DNA from: Caldimonas sp.
GTDB taxonomy: Bacteria > Pseudomonadota > Gammaproteobacteria > Burkholderiales > Burkholderiaceae_C
Assembly: GCA_030150305.1 (NCBI GenBank)
Contig: JASLGD010000114.1
Coordinates: 1-9,094, forward strand
Length of the DNA stretch: 9,094 bases
Direction of reading: 5' to 3'
Part shown: piece after piece, positions 1 through 8,153 of the stretch
Numbering within the stretch: position 1 is the stretch's first letter
Layout: every line of letters begins with the position of its first letter
The notes under the pieces: model-generated
The model's input: the letters and a program-made list of their open reading frames with translations, nothing else
Told to the model about the DNA's origin: nothing
Databases searched by the model: none
Position numbers and translations under genes: made by a program

Positions 1-315
1 GACCTTCTCGCTCGTCGGCGTGGCGATCACCGCGGGGGCAGGCGCGGGAGCCGGGGCTGCGGCCGGGGCCGGCGCAGGCGCCGGAGCGGGCATCGGCGCG
101 GGCGCGGGCGTCGGCACGGGCACGCCGTCGCAGCCGGCGAGACCGGTCGCAGGCGTCCACACGCCATCGCGCCAGCAGAGCTCATTCGTACCGTTCTTCC
201 AGGGTAGGCCCGTGCCGCTGACCCAGTTGTCCACCGTTTGCGCCGAGACGGCGGTAACGGAGCACGCGAGAGCAGCGGTTGCAAAGAGCGACGCTACCTT
301 GTTCAGTTTCTTCAT
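1..315 (-). CDS. ompA: OmpA-family outer membrane protein, N-terminal part (runs off left edge)
   Basis: This is the first 105 codons of an outer membrane protein; the C-terminal peptidoglycan-binding OmpA domain would lie beyond the window edge. Seen: residues 1-25 form a classic signal peptide (KK near the start, a hydrophobic core, then V-S-A before Gln26). A short mature N-terminus follows with WKNGTNELCWRD, Cys47 and Cys62 (in GCDG), and then an almost pure Pro-Ala linker at residues 66-95. Known: this arrangement is typical of betaproteobacterial OmpA-like porins, which have a short N-terminal region instead of the eight-stranded barrel of E. coli OmpA; the linker would span the periplasm and the two cysteines could form a disulfide. 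The ATG is supported by a strong Shine-Dalgarno sequence. The gene is divergent from gyrA. The product name rests on the N-terminus only, because the diagnostic OmpA_C domain is not in view. Confidence 0.88.
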   Translation of the reverse strand, partial: MKKLNKVASLFATAALACSVTAVSAQTVDNWVSGTGLPWKNGTNELCWRDGVWTPATGLAGCDGVPVPTPAPAPMPAPAPAPAPAAAPAPAPAPAVIATPTSEKV

Positions 316-318
316 GAT

Positions 319-327
319 TCTCCTCTC
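319..327 (-). promoter_or_regulatory. Shine-Dalgarno sequence of ompA
   Basis: Read on the minus strand this is GAGAGGAGA, placed three bases before the ATG at 315 (the AGGAG core is 5 bases away). It is the best ribosome binding site in the window, as expected for a very highly expressed porin, and it fixes the start of the partial ompA gene. Confidence 0.8.
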
Positions 328-376
328 GAGGGAAGGCAAGTAGTGTTCTGCGAAAACGTCCGAACCTGAATCGGAA

Positions 377-407
377 AGTACCGGCCACCCCCGTAGGAAC
401 GGGTACT
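377..407 (-). repeat. Nested inverted repeats in the putative ompA leader
   Basis: AGTACC (377-382) is complementary to GGTACT (402-407), and CCCGT (390-394) is complementary to ACGGG (399-403) with a four-base loop. The two stems share bases 402-403, so they are alternatives rather than one continuous hairpin. They lie 60-90 bases upstream of the ompA start, inside the transcript if the -10 guess at 424-429 is right. Stem-loops in the ompA 5' leader stabilise that mRNA in E. coli; a similar role here is inference. Confidence 0.4.
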
Positions 408-591
408 GACCACCGACCGACTTATTGTGCCATAGGGCTTTCGTCCGGCCTGATTTTGGCCCGGTGGCTCGCCCCGCGCGGAGCCGATGTTGCGCCGCTG
501 CTACAGCGTTCCGCCACTTAGAATTCCCGTCATTCCCCGTCGCGCTCGGCTTTGCAGCGGGCGATGCCTCGCAGCACGCAAAGCTTTTCCC

Positions 592-3314
<2,723 letters not shown>

Positions 3315-3318
<4 letters not shown>

Positions 3319-3941
3319 GATCTGCATTGCGCGCCGCGCTCGTCGCGGCCACCCTGGCAGCGGCGACCGGCGCGCCGGCGCAAGTGACGACGAATGCCGC
3401 ATCCGCGCCGACCGCATCGACCGCGCCGGCGTCGCCGGCGAAGAAGGCGCTCGTACAGCGCGTCCTCGCGCTGCAGCAGCGCGACGTCGAGGCGCTCGCA
3501 CGCATGGTCGTCGAGCGCCCGGCGGCGCAGATGATGCAGGAGGCCGGCCTCGCGATCCAGCAGCAGGTCCCCGCCGACAAGCGCGAGCAGACCGGTCGGG
3601 CGATCGAGGCCGAGGTCAAGAAGTACGTCGACGACGCCTATCCGGTCGTCCGCGAGCGCGCGATGAAGATCGCGCCGTCGACGATCGGCGCGGTGCTCGA
3701 GGCGAAGATGAGCGAGGACGAGCTGCGCACCCTGCTCGCCTGGCTCGAGTCGCCGGCGAACAAGAAGTACCAGCAGATCGCGGTCGACATCCGCAATGCC
3801 TTCGGCCAGAAGCTGCTCGCCGAGTCGGCGCCGCTCGTCGATCCGAAGCTGCAGGCGCTCGACGGCCGCATCCGCGTGATCCTCGGCGTTCCCCCCGCCG
3901 GCAGCGCGGCGCCGGCGCCGGCGCGGCCGGCGAGCAAGTAG
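3315..3941 (+). CDS. Exported DUF2059-domain protein of unknown function
   Basis: Function is not known. The 208-residue product starts with a signal peptide (Arg residues, hydrophobic stretch, then A-P-A before Gln23), so it is probably periplasmic. An Ala/Ser/Thr/Pro-rich linker (about 24-42) leads into a helical body, and the recognisable DUF2059 signature lies at about 131-152, KMSEDELRTLLAWLESPANK. The last 16 residues are again Ala-Pro rich. No cysteines or obvious catalytic residues are seen. The TTG start overlaps the gyrA stop as TTGA and is preceded by GGAG; a TTG at 3327 would give 204 residues and still leave a signal peptide. A DUF2059 gene directly after gyrA is a familiar arrangement in Burkholderiales, where serC usually follows; here pheA follows after only 8 bases. 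The family assignment is fairly secure; any role is speculation. Confidence 0.85.
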
Positions 3942-3949
3942 CTCGCCGC

Positions 3950-5050
3950 ATGAGCGTTCCGTCCGCGCCCGGCGATCTCGACGCGCTGCGCACGCAGATC
4001 GACGCGATCGACCGCGAGCTGCTCGCGCTTCTCAACCGCCGCGCGACGGTCGCGACGACGATCGGCGAGCTGAAGCGCGCCGAAGGCTCGCCGGCGTTTC
4101 GCCCCGAGCGCGAGGCCGCCGTCATCGACGCGCTGAAGGGCGTCAACGCCGGCCCGCTGCCGACCGCGAGCGTCGCGCCGATCTGGCGCGAGATCATGTC
4201 GGCGTGCCGCTCGCTCGAGACGCCGACCCGCGTCGCGTACCTCGGGCCCGCCGGCACCTTCAGCGAGCTCGCCGCGCTCGGCTACTTCGGCTCGTCGATC
4301 GTCAGGCTGCCGTGCGCGAACGCCGACGAGGTGTTCCACGCGACGAGCGCGGGCGCCGCCGACTTCGGCGTCGTTCCGGTCGAGAACTCGAGCGAAGGCG
4401 TCGTCACGCGCTCGCTCGACCTGTTCCTGACGACGCCGCTCGCGATCGTCGGCGAGACCAGCCTCTACGTGCGCCACAACCTGCTGCGCAAGGCCGATTC
4501 GCTCGACGGCATCGCTGCCGTGTGCGCGCACCCGCAGGCGCTCGCGCAATGCCACGCGTGGCTCAGCCACCACCTCCCGAACGCCGAGCGGCGGCCGGTC
4601 GCGAGCAACGCCGAAGGCGCCCGCCTCGCCGGCAGCGACGGCGAGATCGCAGGCATCGCGAGCGAGCGCGCGGCGAGCGAGTACGGCCTCTTCATCGTCG
4701 CTCCGGCGATCCAGGACGACGCGCACAACCGGACCCGGTTCGCGATCGTCGCCCACCCGGGGTCGCATCCGCGTCCCGCGGCCTCCGGGCACGACTGCAC
4801 GAGCCTCGTCGTCTCGGTCGCGAACCGGCCGGGCGCGGTGCACGACATGCTGCAGCCGCTGAAGCGGCACGGCGTCTCGATGACGCGCTTCGAGTCGCGG
4901 CCGGCGCGATCGGGACAGTGGGAGTACTACTTCTACGTCGACATCGACGGCCATCCCGACCAGCCGAACGTCGCGCGCGCGCTCGCCGAGCTGCACGACG
5001 CATGCGCGTTCTTCAAGCTGCTCGGCGCCTATCCGGTCGACGCGCACTGA
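3950..5050 (+). CDS. pheA: Bifunctional chorismate mutase / prephenate dehydratase (P-protein)
   Basis: It converts chorismate to prephenate and then prephenate to phenylpyruvate, committing flux to phenylalanine in the cytoplasm. It is 366 residues, normal for the family. Domains in order: AroQ-type chorismate mutase (about 8-90, including LRTQIDAIDRELLALLNRR and WREIMSACRSLE); prephenate dehydratase (about 93-268), starting RVAYLGPAGTFSE and ending with the catalytic TRF motif at 262-264; and a C-terminal ACT regulatory domain (about 283-360). The ACT domain has RPGAVHDML (GA at 295-296) and ESRP at 315-318, the two motifs that bind phenylalanine, so feedback inhibition by Phe is expected. 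The ATG at 3950 lies 8 bases after the DUF2059 stop, without a strong Shine-Dalgarno, so coupled translation is likely. Related operons have serC immediately upstream and hisC downstream; neither is here. Confidence 0.97.
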   Translation: MSVPSAPGDLDALRTQIDAIDRELLALLNRRATVATTIGELKRAEGSPAFRPEREAAVIDALKGVNAGPLPTASVAPIWREIMSACRSLETPTRVAYLGPAGTFSELAALGYFGSSIVRLPCANADEVFHATSAGAADFGVVPVENSSEGVVTRSLDLFLTTPLAIVGETSLYVRHNLLRKADSLDGIAAVCAHPQALAQCHAWLSHHLPNAERRPVASNAEGARLAGSDGEIAGIASERAASEYGLFIVAPAIQDDAHNRTRFAIVAHPGSHPRPAASGHDCTSLVVSVANRPGAVHDMLQPLKRHGVSMTRFESRPARSGQWEYYFYVDIDGHPDQPNVARALAELHDACAFFKLLGAYPVDAH

Positions 5051-5130
5051 TGGCGCTGCGTCGCTCCCCTTGTCCGCTGCCCGCCACGGGAGCGTCGACG
5101 CCCTCGGGGCGGCGCGGCGGGCGTTGCTGA
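5050..5130 (+). other. 26-codon bridging frame between pheA and tyrA (possible coupling mini-ORF)
   Basis: The last base of the pheA TGA is the first base of an ATG (TGATG at 5048-5052). That frame runs 26 codons and stops at a TGA whose last base starts the tyrA ATG (TGATG at 5128-5132). It would encode an Arg/Pro/Gly/Ser-rich peptide beginning MALRRSPCPL with no family I recognise. It fills exactly the place where hisC sits in relatives but shows no resemblance to an aminotransferase. It could let ribosomes pass from pheA to tyrA by two termination-reinitiation steps. It could equally be chance in GC-rich DNA; no strong ribosome binding site precedes it. Confidence 0.25.
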
Positions 5131-6014
5131 TGTTCCAGCAGCTCGGCGTCATCGGTTGCGGCCTGATGGGCGGCTCGTTCGCGCTCGCGATGAAGCGCGC
5201 CGGCCTCGCGCGACGCGTCATCGGCTACAGCAAGTCGCCGTCGACGACCGAGCAGGCGAAGCGGCTCGGCATCATCGATACCGCCGCCGAGTCGGCGCTG
5301 CTCGCGGTCTCCGGTTCCGACCTGGTCCTCGTCGCAGTGCCGGTGTCGGCGACCGAGTCGACCTTCAGGGCGATCCGCCACGGCATCGAGGACGGCACGC
5401 TCGTGATGGACGTCGGCTCGACGAAGCGCGACGTCGTCGATGCCGCGCGGCGCGTCCTCAAGGACCGCATCGCGTCGTTCGTTCCCGCGCACCCGATCGC
5501 AGGCAAGGAGGTCGCAGGCATCGCGCACGCGGACGGCGCGCTCTACCAGGGCCGCCAGGTCATCCTGACGCCACTCGCGAAGACGTCGGCGGAGCTCGTC
5601 CAGAAGGCGACCGACGCGTGGGCGGCGATCGGCTCGCAGGTGCTGCGCATGAGCCCGGAGGACCACGACGCCGCGTTCGCCGCCGTGAGCCATCTGCCGC
5701 ACGTCCTCGCGTTCGCGTTCTTCAACTCGGTCGCGCGCCAGCCCGCGGGGCGCGACTACCTCTCGCTCGGCGGGCCCGGCTTTCGCGACTTCACGCGCAT
5801 CGCGGCGAGCAACCCGGAAGTCTGGCGCGACATCCTGATGGCCAACCGCGAAGAGATCCTCAAGCAGACGCAGCGCTTCCGCCACACGCTCGACGCGATG
5901 GAGCACGTCATCAAGACCGGCAACACCGAAGCGCTCGAGGCCCTCATCCGCAGCGCCAGCGACGCGCGCGCGGGCTGGCAGATGAACTCGGCGACGCCGC
6001 ACACGCACCGCTAG
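5130..6014 (+). CDS. tyrA: Prephenate dehydrogenase (TyrA family)
   Basis: It oxidatively decarboxylates prephenate (or arogenate) on the tyrosine branch. The product is 294 residues, a monofunctional TyrA without a chorismate mutase domain. Seen: a Rossmann fold starting LGVIGCGLMGGS (GxGxxG at 9-14); the GSTK segment at 96-99; the catalytic His121 in PAHPIAGKE; His188 and His191 in SHLPHVLAFA; and the family signature GGPGFRDFTRIAASNPEVW (about 214-232). The second strand ends IGYSKSP, with Ser34 where NAD-specific members normally carry an acidic residue, so NADP use is possible (inference). The ATG at 5130 places the Rossmann strand in its usual position; an in-frame TTG at 5070 would add 20 unrelated residues. 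No ACT domain is present. It lies 79 bases after pheA and 18 bases before aroA-cmk. Confidence 0.95.
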   Translation: MFQQLGVIGCGLMGGSFALAMKRAGLARRVIGYSKSPSTTEQAKRLGIIDTAAESALLAVSGSDLVLVAVPVSATESTFRAIRHGIEDGTLVMDVGSTKRDVVDAARRVLKDRIASFVPAHPIAGKEVAGIAHADGALYQGRQVILTPLAKTSAELVQKATDAWAAIGSQVLRMSPEDHDAAFAAVSHLPHVLAFAFFNSVARQPAGRDYLSLGGPGFRDFTRIAASNPEVWRDILMANREEILKQTQRFRHTLDAMEHVIKTGNTEALEALIRSASDARAGWQMNSATPHTHR

Positions 6015-6032
6015 ACGAGCGACGCCGCGGCC

Positions 6033-8051
6033 GTGTTCACGACCCGCTTCCTCGACCTGCCGCCGCTCTCCGGCGTCGCCGGGACGGTGCGCGTTCCGGG
6101 ATCGAAGAGCATCTCGAACCGCGCGCTGCTGCTCGCCGGCTTCGCGTCGGGAACGACGACGATCTCGGGCCTGCTCCATTCCGACGACACGCAGGTCATG
6201 CTCGAGGCGCTGAAGCAGCTCGGCTGCCGCCTCGAGAGCGACGCCGGAGCGCTCGTCGTCCACGGCCTCGGCGGCCGGCCGCTCGCGCAGCAGGCGACGC
6301 TCTGGCTCGGCAACGCCGGCACCGCGATGCGGCCGCTCGTCGCCGCGCTCGCGCTCGCCGCCAGCGGCGACGCGCGCTTCGAGCTGCGCGGCACGCCGCG
6401 GATGCACGAGCGCCCGATCGGCGACCTCGTCGAGGCGCTGCGCTCGATCGGCTGCGCGATCGACGAGCTCGGCGCGCCGGGGTATCCGCCGCTCGCGATC
6501 CGCGCCGCGCGCGCGCCGCTCGCGCTCGACCGCGCGATCGTCGTCGGCGGCGAGGTCTCGAGCCAGTTCCTGACCGCGCTGCTGCTCGCGCTGCCGCTGC
6601 GCGCCGGCGCCGCCGGTGCGACGATCGAGGTCGCAGGCGAGCTGATCTCGAAGCCGTATGTCGACATCACCTTGCGCCTGCTCGAACGCTTCGGCGTCGA
6701 GGTCACGCGCGACGGCTGGAGCCGCTTTCGGGTCGCCGCTGCCGACGGGCTGCGCTCGCCCGGCCGCTTCGTCGTCGAGGGCGACGCGTCGTCGGCGTCG
6801 TACTTCATCGCCGCCGGCGCGATCGCGGCGACGCAGGCCGGGCTGCGCATCGAAGGCGTCGGCAGCGACTCGATCCAGGGCGACATCGCCTTCGTCGACG
6901 CGGTGCGCGCGATGGGCGCCGAGGTCGAAGCCGAGCCGCACGCGCTCGTCGTCCGCCGCGGCCGCTTTCCGCTCGCGCCGATCGCGCTCGACTGCAACCA
7001 CATCCCCGACGCCGCGATGACGCTCGCCGCGCTCGCGCTCTTCGCCGACGGCACGTCGCGGCTCGCGAACATCGGCAGCTGGCGCGTCAAGGAGACCGAC
7101 CGGCTGGCGGCGATGGCGGCCGAGTTGCGAAAGCTCGGCGCCGACGTCGTCGAAGGCGACGACAGCCTCGCGATCACGCCGCCCGAGCGCTGGCGCTCGG
7201 CGGCGATCGCGACGTACGACGACCACCGGATGGCGATGGCGATGGCGCTCGCGGCGTTCAACGGCGTCGCCGGCGTCGCCGCAGGTTGCTCGACCCGCGT
7301 CCTCGACCCGCGCTGCGTCGGCAAGACGTGGCCGGACTACTTCGAGGCGCTGTTCGCCGTCGCGCGCGCGGCGACGGCCGACATCCCGGTCCTGACGATC
7401 GACGGCCCGACCGCATCGGGCAAGGGAACGCTCGCCAGCGGCGTCGCCGCCGAGCTCGGCTACGTCCTGCTCGACTCGGGCGCGGTCTATCGCGCAGTGG
7501 CGATCGCCGCGTTGCAGGCCGGAACCGATGCCGGCGACGAGGCGGCGCTCGAGGCCATCGCGCTCGCGATGGAGCTTCGCTTCGAGGCCGGCCGCACCTT
7601 CCTCGCCGGCGCCGACGTCAGCGACCTGCTCCGCCTCGAGGAGGTCGGCGCGCTGGCGTCGCGCATCTCGGCGTGGCCCCGCGTCCGTTCCGCCGTCCTC
7701 GGCGTCCAGACCGCGTTTCGCCGGCTGCCGGGGCTGGTCGCCGACGGCCGCGACATGGGCACGGTCGTCTTCCCCGACGCGACGCTCAAGGTGTTCCTGA
7801 CCGCGGGCGCCGCCGAGCGCGCCGAACGCCGGTACAACCAATTGATTTCAAAGGGGATTTCCGCTAATATCGACGGTCTTCGCGCCGATCTCGAGGCGCG
7901 CGACGCGCGCGACATCCAGCGCAGCGTCTCGCCCCTGAAGCCGGCCGAAGGAGCGTTCCTCCTCGACAACTCCGCGCTCTCGATCGAAGCTTCGATCGCT
8001 GCAGTGCTCGACGCCTGGGAAGAACGCAGGCCTTTCGACCGACAGGTCTGA
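6033..8051 (+). CDS. aroA-cmk: Fused 3-phosphoshikimate 1-carboxyvinyltransferase (EPSP synthase) - cytidylate kinase
   Basis: One 672-residue frame carries two enzymes. Residues 1 to about 443 are EPSP synthase, which joins shikimate-3-phosphate and PEP in the chorismate pathway: PGSKSISNR (Lys25, Arg30), LGNAGTAMRP (92-101, class I glyphosate-sensitive type with Gly96), the RMHERPIG segment (123-130), Asp326 in NHIPDAAMT, KETDR (353-357), DDHRMA (396-401) and GKTWPDYF (430-437). Residues from about 451 are cytidylate kinase, which phosphorylates CMP and dCMP: P-loop GPTASGKGT (458-466), DSGAVYRAV (482-490), DGRDMGTVVFPDA (571-583) and a complete C-terminal lid and helix. Fewer than ten residues join the halves, with no stop or internal start consensus between them. 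The start is GTG at 6033: the frame is closed by a TAG at 6012-6014 and no other start codon intervenes. Both halves keep their key residues. The fusion is in-frame and looks genuine rather than a sequencing error. Confidence 0.95.
   Translation: MFTTRFLDLPPLSGVAGTVRVPGSKSISNRALLLAGFASGTTTISGLLHSDDTQVMLEALKQLGCRLESDAGALVVHGLGGRPLAQQATLWLGNAGTAMRPLVAALALAASGDARFELRGTPRMHERPIGDLVEALRSIGCAIDELGAPGYPPLAIRAARAPLALDRAIVVGGEVSSQFLTALLLALPLRAGAAGATIEVAGELISKPYVDITLRLLERFGVEVTRDGWSRFRVAAADGLRSPGRFVVEGDASSASYFIAAGAIAATQAGLRIEGVGSDSIQGDIAFVDAVRAMGAEVEAEPHALVVRRGRFPLAPIALDCNHIPDAAMTLAALALFADGTSRLANIGSWRVKETDRLAAMAAELRKLGADVVEGDDSLAITPPERWRSAAIATYDDHRMAMAMALAAFNGVAGVAAGCSTRVLDPRCVGKTWPDYFEALFAVARAATADIPVLTIDGPTASGKGTLASGVAAELGYVLLDSGAVYRAVAIAALQAGTDAGDEAALEAIALAMELRFEAGRTFLAGADVSDLLRLEEVGALASRISAWPRVRSAVLGVQTAFRRLPGLVADGRDMGTVVFPDATLKVFLTAGAAERAERRYNQLISKGISANIDGLRADLEARDARDIQRSVSPLKPAEGAFLLDNSALSIEASIAAVLDAWEERRPFDRQV
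7842..7870 (+). promoter_or_regulatory. Putative sigma-70 promoter inside cmk, reading toward rpsA
   Basis: TTGATT (7842-7847) and TAATAT (7865-7870) are separated by exactly 17 bases, each matching four of six consensus positions. The patch is strikingly AT-rich for this window and is spelled with codons that are otherwise uncommon here (TTG, ATT, TCA, GGG, GCT, AAT for residues 604-612). The expected start site is near 7877, giving a leader of about 275 bases before rpsA. E. coli rpsA also has promoters inside cmk, so the position makes sense. Confidence 0.6.
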
Positions 8052-8052
8052 A

Positions 8053-8096
8053 GGCCGACCGGCCCGCCGCTTTCCCGCCTCGTGCCTCCTGGCACG
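8053..8096 (+). promoter_or_regulatory. Two small hairpins in the rpsA leader
   Basis: GGCC-GACC-GGCC (8053-8064) and CGTGCC-TCCT-GGCACG (8081-8096) are perfect inverted repeats with four-base loops in the 102-base gap between cmk and rpsA. No T-run follows either one, so they are unlikely to be terminators. In E. coli the rpsA leader folds into hairpins, lacks a strong Shine-Dalgarno and is autoregulated by S1. The same design is plausible here: only a weak GGAA (8140-8143) precedes the rpsA ATG. Confidence 0.4.
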
Positions 8097-8153
8097 CCGA
8101 AGCGTCGGATCTGCAACTCAACCGCGGTCTTTGCCGCACGGAATTTCAGTCAC

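Larger units (their letters stand above)
316..591. other. Divergent ompA/gyrA intergenic region
   Basis: This 276-base stretch separates two divergent genes and must hold the promoters of both. I see no gene in it. On the minus strand CACAAT (plus-strand ATTGTG, 424-429) could be an ompA -10 box, giving a leader of about 100 bases, but no good -35 lies 16-18 bases upstream of it. On the plus strand TAGAAT (519-524) could be a gyrA -10 box about 67 bases before the gyrA ATG, again without a recognisable -35. Both promoter guesses are weak. The frame of gyrA stays open back to an ATG at 487, but the extra 35 residues are Arg-rich and do not resemble any GyrA N-terminus. Confidence 0.55.

Noticed and set aside
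20..343. Plus-strand frame rich in Ala-Gly repeats
   Set aside because: It is the antisense shadow of the ompA Pro-Ala linker; the minus-strand frame has a signal peptide, conserved residues and a strong ribosome binding site.
487..591. Upstream in-frame ATG extending GyrA by 35 residues
   Set aside because: The extension is Arg/Cys-rich, resembles no GyrA N-terminus, and the family start FAKETLPIS begins right after the ATG at 592.
4204..5049. Overlapping plus-strand frame inside pheA
   Set aside because: It is an Arg-rich out-of-frame shadow of pheA; only its last 26 codons, from ATG 5050, are listed, because of their position.
5070..5129. TTG start giving TyrA 20 extra residues
   Set aside because: The extra residues are not TyrA-like, and the ATG at 5130 puts the Rossmann strand at the usual distance from the N-terminus.
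5013..7841. Antisense frame of 942 codons opposite tyrA and aroA-cmk
   Set aside because: Same cause: low-complexity Arg/Ala/Asp-rich translation with no domains, lying wholly over well-supported genes.
8081..8096. Hairpin after cmk as a rho-independent terminator
   Set aside because: The six-base stem is short and is followed by CCGAAGCG rather than a T-run, and rpsA is expected to receive read-through.
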